Of a stretch of DNA of 36,890 nt, positions 8,115 to 17,791 are shown in pieces; the first letter of the stretch is position 1; each line of letters begins with the position of its first letter. The stretch is from Spirochaetaceae bacterium (GTDB taxonomy: Bacteria; Spirochaetota; Spirochaetia; SZUA-6; DRHE01), in contig CP070696.1 in NCBI GenBank assembly GCA_020353535.1, forward strand, positions 4,068,453 through 4,105,342, given 5' to 3'. The position numbers and the translations under genes were made by a program. The notes below the pieces were generated by a model. It searched no databases and was not told the DNA's origin. It saw only the letters and a program-made list of their open reading frames with translations.

Positions 8115-9152
8115 TCACAGCCGAAATCCTTGCAGTTCGTTCCATCCAATTTCGTAAAATTGGGTAAGTGTTCTCTGACTAGCGCCGAAAGTTATAAAAT
8201 CTTCAGGTTTCATTCCATCCGGCTCATAGGATTTTACAAACTCAGGAATATTCGAGAGTCTGCTGATAACCTTCTCAGATATCTTGAAATCTATCCTCTC
8301 TTCCCGCAGCATTCCTTCTGCTAAAAGAAGTTTCTGATACTTTGGTGCTATCGACATAATTAAATCAGCCCCAACCAGTTCCGACATATGATAAGGTCCC
8401 CGTAAAGCAGCAACAAGCAGCTTAGCTTCATACTTTTCACGCTTATATATCTCATAAGCACGTTTCGTGATCGCTAAACCGGCTTGAACGATATCACTCT
8501 CGTTTATCTCGGCTCGAGAATCCAAAGCAACATCCCGAATATAATCGTCTAACCTTCCAATCATAATCACCGCAAAGCATTTACCGGGTTTTACGCTATT
8601 CTTTTTCGCTCGCTCTAATCCCTTTCTATATCTCTCTGCAATTTGCAGTACTTGCGGTACTGTGAAACTCACTGTCGCTGTTATCGTTATCCCCTCAGCA
8701 GCACATTCTTCCAGGACATCCAATCCTGCCGCTGTTACAGGTAATTTCACAGCAATATTAGGTTTCCAACTATGAAAATGACGGGCCATTTCAAGCATGA
8801 TGTCCCTGTTACCAGCTCTGCCAGGATTTACTTGAGCACATACGTAGCCCGACTCACCATCTGATATGTCATACTGCTCCTTCATTATCGCTGCGATGTA
8901 GTTTAGTACGATTTTCATGAGAGCTTCAGCTTGACTCTCGTTATTCTCAGTCCCTCTTAGGACTTTTTCTATCTCAACTCTCCACAACTCCGCATTAGCA
9001 TTGAGCGATCTATAGCAAATAACCGGATTTGTTGTCACCCCGATTGCTCCATGCTTAATACCAAATGCCAATTCCAGTGGATCAGCAGAATCATGCCACC
9101 AACTGGTTATTGTATTTTTGCTCACCCAATTTAAGTAGTCACTAGGAGTCAT
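8115..9152 (-). CDS. Transaldolase-family protein
   Basis: I place the start at 9152, where AAGGGGA precedes the ATG; the open frame continues to 9185 without a ribosome site. The 345-residue protein shows the transaldolase/fructose-6-phosphate aldolase fold. HGAIGVTTNP (34-43) is the family N-terminal motif, K136 in IAVKLPVT is the likely Schiff-base lysine, and ITATVSFTVPQ (157-167) follows. It is longer than TalC/FsaA (about 220) and close to classical Tal in length, but its motifs resemble a divergent group found in catabolic operons. It probably cleaves or transfers a three-carbon unit of a ketose-type intermediate. It is followed by the TIM-barrel gene and preceded by an aminotransferase gene. 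Confidence 0.82.
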   Translation of the reverse strand: MTPSDYLNWVSKNTITSWWHDSADPLELAFGIKHGAIGVTTNPVICYRSLNANAELWRVEIEKVLRGTENNESQAEALMKIVLNYIAAIMKEQYDISDGESGYVCAQVNPGRAGNRDIMLEMARHFHSWKPNIAVKLPVTAAGLDVLEECAAEGITITATVSFTVPQVLQIAERYRKGLERAKKNSVKPGKCFAVIMIGRLDDYIRDVALDSRAEINESDIVQAGLAITKRAYEIYKREKYEAKLLVAALRGPYHMSELVGADLIMSIAPKYQKLLLAEGMLREERIDFKISEKVISRLSNIPEFVKSYEPDGMKPEDFITFGASQRTLTQFYEIGWNELQGFRL

Positions 9153-9222
9153 CAATTCCCCTTCCACATTCCATTCTTGGACCATATCAGACCAACAAAG
9201 CTGTTTTCCATCTCATAGTTCA

Positions 9223-10533
9223 TCATGAAATTTTTGAGACTGCTATATCGATTTTGTCCAAGCACTCTTCAATATCATCTGTTGTGTGCATAGAAGAGAA
9301 ACCGTGATGAGCTGGTCCACCTCCATAATCTGCAAAGTAGAGGCCTTGTTTAAACGCTTCTTTATAGAATTTCATCAACTTATCTGATGACATATTTTCA
9401 GCTATATCTCGATAATTTCTTGGCTCTTTCTCAAGACCGAAATATATACCAAACAGTCCCCCTAGTCCCTGAATAATTCCTTTTATTTTATGCTTTTGGA
9501 GTATTTCATTAAAACCGCTGTATAATCGTGCAGCTAGATTATTAATGTGGTCATAGAAACCCGGAGAAGAAATTTGATCAAGCGACGCAAGCCCAGCCAT
9601 AATAGAAAAGAGGTGGCCATTATAGGTCCCGCTATGTTGAACCCTACCCAGAGGTTTAACATGTTGCATTATTTCTTTCTTTCCACCGAATACACTCAAG
9701 GGTGTTCCTCCGGCTATCGCTTTACCAAGAGTACATAAATCTGGAGTAGTGTTGAAATATTCCTGTGCGCCACCAACACACATTCGAAATCCAGAAAGAA
9801 TTTCATCGAATATTAAAAGCACATCGTTTTCTGTTGTCAATTCCCTGAGAGACTTTATGAACTCTCTTTTTGCCAACATACATCCAGAGTTGTATCCTAC
9901 TGGTTCTACGATGATTGCTGCTATCTCATCCCTATGTTTCTTGATCGTCTTTTCAAGTACATCAACATCGTTGTATGGCAATATATATACTAGATTTTTT
10001 ATCGCCTCAGGGATGCCTCCGGATGTTGGCACAGCATTTGGTTTTTCATAGGGTCCAGCTTCTTTAAGAGTAGGATGAGTGCTGAACATTACTCCTTCGT
10101 GGTACCCGTGGAAGCAGCCTTCGAATTGAATCACCTTCTCTTTTCTCGTGAATTCTCGCGCTACTCTCAGCGCGTGCTGTGTTGCATCTGATCCGGAGCA
10201 AGTGAATCTGACTAACTCACAGCAGGGAACCATATCGCATATCTGCTTCGCATATTCACTATGAAATTTCGTTTCATGAGAACAAATTATTCCTAACTCC
10301 AACGCATTTTTAATGGCCTCAACTATCTTTGGATTATTGTGCCCGAGAAATGACGCGCCATGCGACATACATAAATCTATGTACTCCTTACCATCAATTC
10401 CCTGTAGTCTTGATCCATCACCTCTTACCGTATAAAAAGGGTGTCCAAATGCTTTACTTAACCTCACCGCGGAAGAAACTCCCGCTACCAGATACTGGCT
10501 CGCAAAATCAAACGTTTCTTGATAACTATTCAT
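9223..10533 (-). CDS. Class III PLP aminotransferase, glutamate-1-semialdehyde aminomutase-like (1)
   Basis: The start at 10533 is chosen because AGGGAG lies 6 bases upstream; a GTG at 10569 would add 12 residues. The 436-residue protein is a fold-type I class III aminotransferase. It has the PLP phosphate-binding loop CSGSDAT (112-118), FHGYHEG (141-147), IFDEILSGFR (241-250) and the PLP lysine K271 in TLGKAIAGG. It resembles HemL, but the catabolic setting and the presence of a second copy argue against a role in heme synthesis. It more likely transaminates or moves the amino group of a beta- or omega-amino compound. A related enzyme is encoded at 25881-27272 in the divergent unit. Confidence 0.88.
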   Translation of the reverse strand: MNSYQETFDFASQYLVAGVSSAVRLSKAFGHPFYTVRGDGSRLQGIDGKEYIDLCMSHGASFLGHNNPKIVEAIKNALELGIICSHETKFHSEYAKQICDMVPCCELVRFTCSGSDATQHALRVAREFTRKEKVIQFEGCFHGYHEGVMFSTHPTLKEAGPYEKPNAVPTSGGIPEAIKNLVYILPYNDVDVLEKTIKKHRDEIAAIIVEPVGYNSGCMLAKREFIKSLRELTTENDVLLIFDEILSGFRMCVGGAQEYFNTTPDLCTLGKAIAGGTPLSVFGGKKEIMQHVKPLGRVQHSGTYNGHLFSIMAGLASLDQISSPGFYDHINNLAARLYSGFNEILQKHKIKGIIQGLGGLFGIYFGLEKEPRNYRDIAENMSSDKLMKFYKEAFKQGLYFADYGGGPAHHGFSSMHTTDDIEECLDKIDIAVSKIS

Positions 10534-10596
10534 TTCCATCTCCCTGTAGTTATTCGATTGATCTGCCACACTTTACGCGTGGTCAACCAATCAATT

Positions 10597-11478
10597 CTAT
10601 AAATTCGGTAGATTCTTAGTACAAATCACCACTCTTGCGGTATGATATGCATTGCCTCCAATCTGACAACATTTGGCATGGGCAAACATGCCACAGAAAT
10701 AACTAGCTTCTATGTGATCAAATCCGTATTCATCGACAAGCCAATTGATCATTTCAACCATGGCGATTTTAGCAGCGAAATAAAATGTTCTATCACTCGT
10801 CACAGTTTCGATTGTGTTCGCTGTTATCACCCTTGGCCATCTCCCCTTTGAGGATTTATCCTTGATTACGTTTATGGTTAACGTTACTTTCGCTTGCATC
10901 TCAAACGGATTGATTATTTCTCCATCACTCTGGATTGCATGACAGTCACCGACATAGATATACGCACCATCAATAAAAACTGGTAAGCGCAGTTTGCTGC
11001 CAATCGTTATAGAGGGACAATCCATATTCCCTCCAAAAATCCCCTCAAGACTACTGAGGGGCATCTCTAATGCCGGTGTTGTGCCTATTGTTCCAATCAA
11101 TGGTTTAGCGGGGAAACTTAGTTTGTCGCTGAATTGAATAATACCATCTTCAATAGGAACAACACGTGTTTGAAAATTCTCAAAAATTTCTCCGATAGTG
11201 CAAAAATGGTCACCTAGTACGGATACGCCATAGGAGCCACATTGGATATCATCGATGGAGATTTCTACCCAGTCCCCGGGTTTAGCTTCTTTAACAACTA
11301 TAGGCCCTGTAACAGGGCAGCTCAGTGATAGAATCTTTTCAATGTTATCAATTGTTCCATCCTCATTCTTTCTAATCAGACCTCTGAATGCATCTTCTGT
11401 TTCAAGATTTACGGTCTCTCCACTGTTAATCTCTGCAAATGGCTTTGCATTTCTATTGTAGGTATACTGATATTCCAT
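10597..11478 (-). CDS. Acetamidase/formamidase family protein
   Basis: The 293-residue protein carries the FmdA/AmdA family signatures: CPVTGPIVVKEAKPGDWVEI (the conserved N-terminal beta region), GGNMDCPSI, and VGDCHAIQSDGEI. The length is right for the short, prokaryotic form of the family. Members hydrolyse formamide, acetamide or related small amides with a metal-dependent site. Here it sits between the SDR gene and an aminotransferase gene in the leftward unit, so it probably releases ammonia or a short acid from a pathway intermediate. The ribosome site is AAAGG/GGTGG before ATG. Confidence 0.88.
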   Translation of the reverse strand: MEYQYTYNRNAKPFAEINSGETVNLETEDAFRGLIRKNEDGTIDNIEKILSLSCPVTGPIVVKEAKPGDWVEISIDDIQCGSYGVSVLGDHFCTIGEIFENFQTRVVPIEDGIIQFSDKLSFPAKPLIGTIGTTPALEMPLSSLEGIFGGNMDCPSITIGSKLRLPVFIDGAYIYVGDCHAIQSDGEIINPFEMQAKVTLTINVIKDKSSKGRWPRVITANTIETVTSDRTFYFAAKIAMVEMINWLVDEYGFDHIEASYFCGMFAHAKCCQIGGNAYHTARVVICTKNLPNL

Positions 11479-11498
11479 TCCACCGACCTTTCTTTATT

Positions 11499-12278
11499 TC
11501 ATTCCTTTCTTGGCGTTCCAACAGAGATCCCTCCGTCGACTACCAATGTATGTCCTGTGACAAAGCTAGATAAATCTGATGCCAAATAAAGCGCCGCGCC
11601 TGTTATATCTTCCACCTCGCTTACCCTTCCCATCGCAATCCTATCAACGACCCATTTGTAAGCTTTTTTGTCTTTGAGCCAGTAGTTCTGATTCATCTGT
11701 GTATTTACAGCAGCGGGAGCTATACAGTTCACTCTGATTCCGTATTTTCCCCATTCGACGGCTAAAACTTTTGTCATGTGGATGATACCCGCTTTGCTAA
11801 TGCAATATACGACGTGGCCCGGTACGGCAACGATCCCTTCCTCGGAAGAAACATTGATGATCACACCTTTTTTTCTACGAATCATCTCACTGCCAATTCG
11901 ACTTGCACAAAAAAATTGGCCTTTTAAATTGGTATTGATAACCTTCTCCCAGCTGTCCTCGCTTACAGATTCTGCGGGTTCTAAAACCGCGATACCCGCC
12001 ACATTAACAAGAATGTCAATCGAACCCAATTTAGATTGCGCTGTTCTGACCATGGATTCAATCTCATCCAACTTTTTTAGATCGGCAACAAAAGCCTCAG
12101 CATGGATATGGCTCCTCTTCAGTTCTTTCAGAGTTTGCTGCAGAGCTAATCGATCACGTCCAACGATACCGACTGTCGCCTTTGCCTTTGAAAAGGCAAG
12201 AGCGATCGCCTTTCCAATACCTCTGCTACCGCCCGTTACAAGAGCCACTCTGTTTTCAAGGTTAAAGTTCATCGCCAT
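11499..12278 (-). CDS. SDR-family oxidoreductase
   Basis: This 259-residue classical short-chain dehydrogenase has the cofactor motif TGGSRGIG (15-22), NVAG (92-95, where NNAG is usual), N115 or N117 in INTN, the catalytic serine in NVSS (S144/S145) and YCISK (Y158, K162). The C-terminal substrate loop and the end FVTGHTLVVDGG are standard. R41 in GRDR after strand 2 suggests NADP(H), but this is only a hint. It probably oxidises a hydroxyl or reduces a ketone in the catabolic pathway. It follows the ceramidase-like gene by 74 bp and precedes the formamidase gene by 20 bp. The ribosome site is weak; a second ATG is at 12272. Confidence 0.9.
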   Translation of the reverse strand: MAMNFNLENRVALVTGGSRGIGKAIALAFSKAKATVGIVGRDRLALQQTLKELKRSHIHAEAFVADLKKLDEIESMVRTAQSKLGSIDILVNVAGIAVLEPAESVSEDSWEKVINTNLKGQFFCASRIGSEMIRRKKGVIINVSSEEGIVAVPGHVVYCISKAGIIHMTKVLAVEWGKYGIRVNCIAPAAVNTQMNQNYWLKDKKAYKWVVDRIAMGRVSEVEDITGAALYLASDLSSFVTGHTLVVDGGISVGTPRKE

Positions 12279-12352
12279 CAGTCCGTATCATGCGGATCAG
12301 CATTTTTTTCCATCGATGATGTACGTCGTCAATTAATCGCTGAAATTGCCAT

Positions 12353-13645
12353 TCAATTCTTAAATTTTCTTAGTAGGTTAATGGCCTCGTCAATTATCAG
12401 ATCGGCAGCGGTTGGTGCCAATCTACTCCAACCGCTAAATGTGGTCTCATATCCCCCGCGAATAAAAGCATCTTTGTGCGGTACATAGCCTACCATTCCA
12501 TTGGCAGGACTTGCGATCAAAGTATGAAGAGGATATGTTCTTTCTTTTATTATGAGGCCGTTCTCTACAAAGAACTCCGCAGGAATGGCGACTATGGCAA
12601 GCTGATCAATTAAAAATGCCTGTATTTCTGCAAGGTTAAATTTTCTTTTCTTGATTTTTTTCACCGTTATTGGTATATCCCTTTCGTACATCGAAGTATC
12701 CTCGTGTTCCACGGCTCGTTGTGCGCCAAAGGTTGTACCTTTGAGCTCAGCCTCAGTGATTTTTCTAAACGGTAGTTTTACGGTTGTTGACACAGAACAC
12801 AGCACCGGATCTTCGACATACTCCAATACGGCTATTACCCTCTCAGCATCTTCGGCAAGGGCTCGGCTAGCCTCCTCTTGGTTTTTTGCTTCATTAACAC
12901 CGGTTGGATCCCCATGGGACAAATTCCCGTTTGCTCCATTGAGGAAAAGGGTCTGGGGCCATCCCCGTCTTTTCATTTCTCGAGCTAGGGCGCCCGGAAA
13001 ACCAGACGATATGACCGTATCACCGCCGTGATGGATGGGATGGCAGGCGAAGTTCACTATTACACCCATTTTTTCGCCAGTCAGAGATCTAAAAGCAATA
13101 ATCGCGACCTCAGGATCAATCGGTCCTTCGAGATACAATGAATTCAGATCGGTGAACGTACCTTTCATCCGCACCGTGCCATCTCGCATCACTACGCGCC
13201 GGTTGTATGCTATATTCCATTCGAAAGTATGTCCGAAGCCGATCTCCGCTTCTTGCATGTTTTTAATCGCTTTTTGAAATGCATCAACGGCACCGTCCTC
13301 CAGAGTTTGTAGATAACTTTCGTCGCGCCGAGCGTCTCCTAAGTTCGCTGTTGCAGGACCCGCATGATTATGGGTTGCCGCAATCAAAATATTACTCCCA
13401 GGAAATTCGGTTACCTCTTCGATGCGTTTCCTAATATTGTTGACCTGCGTCCAACGTATAGACAGAATATCCAAAGTGATAAAAGCTATCTGTCCACTAT
13501 TCGCCTGAAGCACAGCAGCCCTGGCGTACAGTGGATCCAGTATTGTATCAGAGATGCTGGTCGTATCAAACTTCAGCCAGCCCGCCTTCTTGGTGCCGAT
13601 CGGAGGAGTAATATCGACCGTCGCAAAACCCACTCTGAAGGACAT
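12353..13645 (-). CDS. Neutral/alkaline ceramidase-like amidohydrolase
   Basis: The 430-residue protein opens with FRVGFATVDITPPIG, the typical start of the neutral ceramidase N-terminal domain and its many cytosolic relatives. Zinc ligands can be proposed: H92 and H94 in ATHNHAGP, and H202 in NFACHPIHHGG. FLNGANGNLSHGDP (234-247) is a further family motif. There is no signal peptide and the C-terminal Ig-like domain of true ceramidases is missing, so this is a cytosolic relative and a sphingolipid substrate is unlikely. It probably cleaves an N-acyl or similar amide bond of the imported compound. The ribosome site is AAAGGAG. Confidence 0.85.
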   Translation of the reverse strand: MSFRVGFATVDITPPIGTKKAGWLKFDTTSISDTILDPLYARAAVLQANSGQIAFITLDILSIRWTQVNNIRKRIEEVTEFPGSNILIAATHNHAGPATANLGDARRDESYLQTLEDGAVDAFQKAIKNMQEAEIGFGHTFEWNIAYNRRVVMRDGTVRMKGTFTDLNSLYLEGPIDPEVAIIAFRSLTGEKMGVIVNFACHPIHHGGDTVISSGFPGALAREMKRRGWPQTLFLNGANGNLSHGDPTGVNEAKNQEEASRALAEDAERVIAVLEYVEDPVLCSVSTTVKLPFRKITEAELKGTTFGAQRAVEHEDTSMYERDIPITVKKIKKRKFNLAEIQAFLIDQLAIVAIPAEFFVENGLIIKERTYPLHTLIASPANGMVGYVPHKDAFIRGGYETTFSGWSRLAPTAADLIIDEAINLLRKFKN

Positions 13646-13746
13646 TTATTTTCTCCTTTTTTCTTAAGAGTAAAACTGGTCGTCCGTTCGCACCTACTGA
13701 CATCGATTGAAAGGGACTATCCATATCAAATTAGCGAGTTGGACCT

Positions 13747-15060
13747 TCATAGCTTTAGCAAGGTTTCCCGGGATTCATAATCCTCCAACTCCCACTCTTT
13801 CGAAAAATCCAATTGGTCAAGATTTGCAAACACTTTCTTGATCGCTCCAGCCACAGCCCTTGCCGCTTCCTCTCCGTTCGGCGCCCGTAGCGGCCAGACC
13901 GTACCAAAATGCGTGTCACAATATTTTTGAGCTACAGGGTATCTTTCAGGCTCGTATTTGATTTCTTGCTGATGCGGACAGCTCCAGGGACACCCTTTTC
14001 CGTATGCGTTCTGCGCCCGAAACACTGTCATCGCCGGAAGGATAAAAACCTGATACATACTAACGGGAGCACCTTCCTCCTGCAAGGCTTTCACAATTGT
14101 ATTTCTGACCTGATCATGATTCTTCTTGTATCCTAGATGATCCATATCGATCTTGCAGGTGAAATTGTAGTAGTTGTGATAGTGGTCATCTTCTTCCAGA
14201 GGAAGTATAAGTGCTTTGATGTCTTTCAGTTCTTCTATTAGAACCTGCGCGTTCTGCCGCTGGACTTCGATATAGTGATCCAACTTGGTTAATTGAGCTC
14301 GTCCAAACGCCGCCGTTAGATCGTTATTTCTATACATCCACCCTAAAGCGTAGGCGTGGAAATCACGGTTTTCCATAGGAGTGCGGATTTCTCCAAATGA
14401 CCAAAGCTGAAGAGCTCGCTTATAAATCTCTTCATCATCTGTCACAAACAAACCACCTTCGCCTGAAACTAAACATTTGTTTTGATTGGTACTGAAAGCT
14501 GCACAGTCACCCCATCGTCCTACTTTTTTATTTTTGTATTTGGCACCATGGGCTTGGCAGGCGTCTTCAATCACCCGCAAGTTGTACTTCCGTGCTATTT
14601 CGATTACTTTATCCATATTAACTGGATTCCCGTGGAGGTGTACCACGATAATCGCCTTCGTTTTCGAAGTGATAGCATCTTCTATCTTGTTGACATCAAT
14701 ATTCATGCTATAAAAATCAACATCTACAAATTTAGGGATTGCATTGTGGTGTATCACACAAGTCGCAGAGGAAGACCAAGAGTATGCGGGTACGATTATT
14801 TCATCGCCCACTCCACATTCACATGCCGCTACTGCCATATGAAGTGCTGCGGTACCGCTATTTGTCGTTATGGCATATTCATTACCATTCCAAGCAGCGA
14901 ACTCTTTTTCAAATGCAACACAATTTGGACCCCATTTGTGGTTCTCACCCTCGAGTGAGGCAAGCACATAACTCCTATCGATGTCATCAATTGGAGGCCA
15001 ATCTTTTCCATATACACAGTTGATTGATTTTTTACCACCTAGGATCGCTAGCTTTTCCAC
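13747..15060 (-). CDS. DegT/DnrJ/EryC1/StrS aminotransferase
   Basis: This 437-residue PLP enzyme starts with GTG after AAGGA. MEKLAILGGKKS resembles the start of the StsC/AHBA-synthase branch of the DegT family. Seen motifs are NSGTAAL (67-73), EDACQAHG (165-172, D166 binding the PLP ring) and K195 as the PLP lysine in FSTNQNKCLVSGEGG. Family members move amino groups between glutamine/glutamate and keto-sugars or inososes. In a catabolic operon it may run in the deaminating direction on an amino sugar or aminocyclitol; this is inference. It directly follows the ABC importer genes. Confidence 0.88.
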   Translation of the reverse strand: MEKLAILGGKKSINCVYGKDWPPIDDIDRSYVLASLEGENHKWGPNCVAFEKEFAAWNGNEYAITTNSGTAALHMAVAACECGVGDEIIVPAYSWSSSATCVIHHNAIPKFVDVDFYSMNIDVNKIEDAITSKTKAIIVVHLHGNPVNMDKVIEIARKYNLRVIEDACQAHGAKYKNKKVGRWGDCAAFSTNQNKCLVSGEGGLFVTDDEEIYKRALQLWSFGEIRTPMENRDFHAYALGWMYRNNDLTAAFGRAQLTKLDHYIEVQRQNAQVLIEELKDIKALILPLEEDDHYHNYYNFTCKIDMDHLGYKKNHDQVRNTIVKALQEEGAPVSMYQVFILPAMTVFRAQNAYGKGCPWSCPHQQEIKYEPERYPVAQKYCDTHFGTVWPLRAPNGEEAARAVAGAIKKVFANLDQLDFSKEWELEDYESRETLLKL

Positions 15061-15137
15061 CGTTAATGTCCTTCTTTTGTTTTAAATGCTCTCCATCATA
15101 AATCTTGCACCATATTTTTTTTGCCTTGAAGTTTTAT

Positions 15138-16622
15138 TCAATTATTGGCTATACCTGTTGCGATAGACATTATTTCGTGTTCATTTGTTTTTGAACTTGT
15201 GACTTCTCCCTTTATTTCACCGCTTTTCATAATCAGAATTCTATCGCATTCATGAATCAGCTCACCTATTTCTGATGATATAATTATTATACTCGTTCCA
15301 CTTTTTGATAATTGACGAATTATTTCAAACATTTCTACCTTTGCGCCAACATCGATACCGTGAGTGGGCTCTTCCATAATGATTATGCGTGGATTTTTAA
15401 CCAGCCACCTAGCAACGATGCTCTTTTGCTGATTTCCACCACTTAAACTACTTATATTCTGTTTAATACTCGAGCAAACAATCCTCAATTTATCAATAAA
15501 TCTCCTAGTTAACTCCGTGTTTTTAGTGCTATTGACGATCTTTTCATCTAGTGTAACAACCATAGTTACGTTTTTTATCAAGTCTAACAAACTAAATATT
15601 CCTTCTACCTTTCTATCCCTTGAAATGAATCCAATTCCATTATTAATCGCATCTCGAGGTTTCTTAATTTTCACTTCCTTTTTGAATATATGGATCTTTC
15701 CTTGATCATATGGAACCATGCCGTATAATGCTCTTCCTAGCTGAAATCTTCCGGACCCTTCAAGACCGGCGACTCCCAGTATTTCTCCCCTATTCAACGT
15801 AAAGTTGATATTTGTGTATTTATCTTTCTTGGCCAGATTTGTAACTCTAAGTGCCTCTTCCCTTTCTAAAGTGCCTGCTGTTTTTTGTTCACTGAACAAT
15901 ATGTGTTGTCCGATCATTGATTGCACGATCTGATTCTGGTTTGTTATACTTGCATCAAACGTATTAATATACTTTCCGTTACGCAAAACAGAAATCCTAT
16001 CTGATATATCCAGAACTTCGTTAATTCTATGCGATACGAAAACTATGGTTACTCCCTTTGATTGCAAATCCCTTAATAGTTCGAACAACCTCTTAACTTC
16101 TACTTGATTTAATGCCGAGGTAGGTTCATCCATTATTACTATCTTGCTATTAAAAATTGTCGCTTTGGCGATTTCGATGATTTGTTGTTGTGCAGTATTA
16201 TAAAATCGAACAGGAACTTTTATTTCTATTTCCAAGTTGAGAGAGCGCAGATAATCTGCGGTCATCTCCGCCATTCTTGTCCAATCAACTCTGATGCCTT
16301 TCTTTATTTCACGTCCCAAAAACAGATTTTGCGTAGCGTTTAGATTTGCACATAGATTCAGCTCCTGATAAACAACACCAATTCCGGTGTTTATCGCATC
16401 ATGCGGACTCTTGAAAGTAACTTTATTACCTTCAAAAATCAAATCTCCTGAATAATCACTGATATCACCTGCAATGATTTTCAATAGTGTTGATTTACCA
16501 GCACCATTTTCGCCTACAATGCCATGAATTTCATTTTTTTTAATTCCAAAATTTATATCTTTCAGAGCCACAACACCTGGATATTCCTTCGTTATATTGT
16601 TGAATTCTAATAGGTAATTCAT
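15138..16622 (-). CDS. Ribose-type ABC transporter, double ATP-binding subunit
   Basis: The 494-residue protein has two ABC domains, as in RbsA and MglA. Domain 1 has Walker A GENGAGKST (37-45), Walker B IVIMDEPT (161-168), the switch H198 and a degenerate signature around AQQQIIEIAKA. Domain 2 has a degenerate Walker A (AGLEGSGR, 285-292), the signature LSGGNQQK (393-400) and EEPTHGIDVG (417-426). The weakened second nucleotide site is normal for this family. It energises uptake through the permease encoded two bases upstream. The gene is markedly AT-rich compared with genes beyond 28.6 kb. Confidence 0.93.
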   Translation of the reverse strand: MNYLLEFNNITKEYPGVVALKDINFGIKKNEIHGIVGENGAGKSTLLKIIAGDISDYSGDLIFEGNKVTFKSPHDAINTGIGVVYQELNLCANLNATQNLFLGREIKKGIRVDWTRMAEMTADYLRSLNLEIEIKVPVRFYNTAQQQIIEIAKATIFNSKIVIMDEPTSALNQVEVKRLFELLRDLQSKGVTIVFVSHRINEVLDISDRISVLRNGKYINTFDASITNQNQIVQSMIGQHILFSEQKTAGTLEREEALRVTNLAKKDKYTNINFTLNRGEILGVAGLEGSGRFQLGRALYGMVPYDQGKIHIFKKEVKIKKPRDAINNGIGFISRDRKVEGIFSLLDLIKNVTMVVTLDEKIVNSTKNTELTRRFIDKLRIVCSSIKQNISSLSGGNQQKSIVARWLVKNPRIIIMEEPTHGIDVGAKVEMFEIIRQLSKSGTSIIIISSEIGELIHECDRILIMKSGEIKGEVTSSKTNEHEIMSIATGIANN

Positions 16623-16624
16623 GA

Positions 16625-17656
16625 TTAACTAGCAGCCATCCTTCGTTCCTGTCTCTTCTGCCATGTTAGCGTATCGTAGGTTACCGCAGATATGGTTATA
16701 ATCCCGATGATCAATACTTGCCAGAAAGGATCAACCCCTAGGAGTACTAGGCCGTTGCTGATGATTCCAAGAATAAGTGCCCCAATAAAAATTCCTATCA
16801 CACTTCCCTCACCACCAGACATACTCGTACCACCGATTATAGCACTTGCGAAAACTTGAAATTCTAGGCCTTGACCTGCCGTAGGTAGTATGCTGCCGAT
16901 AAAAGAGACGTTAAGAATTCCGGCCAAGGAGGCACATAAACCACTAATCACGAAAGTTTTCAATCTAACCATTTCAACTTTTATTCCCGATGCGAATGAG
17001 GCCTTTTCACTACCTCCAACCGCGAAAATGTGGAGGCCGCCAATCGTTTTATGTAACATGATCCCGAGAATGATCATAACGACAACCATGAATACAAATT
17101 GCATCGGAATCTTACCGAATAAACTACCCTGCCCTAAAAAGAAAAAGAGAGGATGTGTTTCTTGGTTTATTCCTTCGGTAAGTAAAGTAATGGGATAACC
17201 ACGAGTTAATATCAAAGCCACCCCGCGGCAAATAAACATCGTTCCGAAGGTAGCAACGAAGCTGGGCATTTTTACTTTTACCGTTAGGAAACCGTTTATT
17301 AGGCCCACAGCTAAGCCAATCATCAATCCAGCAATAAGCGCTACGATAGAACTTCGAGTTCTCACCAAAATCATCGCGGCCATTAATGCGGAGAGACCAT
17401 AGTTCGATCCAATAGAAAGATCAATATTGCCTGCTATCAGAACTAAACCCATTCCAACAGCCATGATACCGGTTAATGCTGTTTGTCGGCCCACGTTTAG
17501 TAGGTTGGTCACAGTTAAGAATCGGGGAGCTATCACCGAGAGTATGCAGATGAGAAAGACCATGACAAAAAAAATGCCCGCTTCTCTTGCTGTTAAGATT
17601 TGTTTAGTTACTTTTAGAAATTGTGATCGTTTCGTGCCTTTATCGATGTTTGACAT
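16625..17656 (-). CDS. Ribose-type ABC transporter permease
   Basis: This 343-residue membrane protein has about ten hydrophobic segments, beginning with a cytoplasmic N-terminus and FVMVFLICILSVIAPRF. NLLNVGRQTALTGIMAVGM, then LVLIAGNIDLSIGS, and later SAIIGGTSMSGGEGSVIG match the RbsC/BPD_transp_2 family. It forms the homodimeric channel for the binding protein encoded upstream. Its stop lies 2 bp before the ATPase start. The ribosome site is AAAGGTGG. A strong hairpin separates it from the binding-protein gene, which fits lower expression of the permease. Confidence 0.93.
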   Translation of the reverse strand: MSNIDKGTKRSQFLKVTKQILTAREAGIFFVMVFLICILSVIAPRFLTVTNLLNVGRQTALTGIMAVGMGLVLIAGNIDLSIGSNYGLSALMAAMILVRTRSSIVALIAGLMIGLAVGLINGFLTVKVKMPSFVATFGTMFICRGVALILTRGYPITLLTEGINQETHPLFFFLGQGSLFGKIPMQFVFMVVVMIILGIMLHKTIGGLHIFAVGGSEKASFASGIKVEMVRLKTFVISGLCASLAGILNVSFIGSILPTAGQGLEFQVFASAIIGGTSMSGGEGSVIGIFIGALILGIISNGLVLLGVDPFWQVLIIGIITISAVTYDTLTWQKRQERRMAAS

Positions 17657-17726
17657 GAGAAGTTATTCCACCTTTCTTTATTGCAACAAGAAAATTACCA
17701 TATTTTGTCATAGGGATCTCGGAGTA

Positions 17727-17764
17727 ACGAAGTGGAAGTGTAAGCGCCTACACTTCCACTCCGT
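17727..17764 (-). promoter_or_regulatory. Strong intercistronic hairpin between binding-protein and permease genes
   Basis: AGTGGAAGTGTA (17731-17742) and TACACTTCCACT (17749-17760) are a perfect 12-bp inverted repeat around a 6-base loop. Three more outer pairs (17727-17729 with 17762-17764) are possible past one mismatch. No T run follows on the minus strand, so it is probably not a terminator; such hairpins commonly protect the binding-protein mRNA and lower downstream expression. Confidence 0.7.
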
Positions 17765-17791
17765 ATTAAAATGTCGATTTCTACCTGATTT

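Noticed and set aside
7183..13720. 13-bp sequence ATAGTCCCTTTCA at 7183-7195 repeated inverted at 13708-13720
   Set aside because: It contains the half-site ATAGTC, but one isolated 13-bp match in 37 kb of partly AT-rich DNA is weak, and neither site has a promoter-like context.
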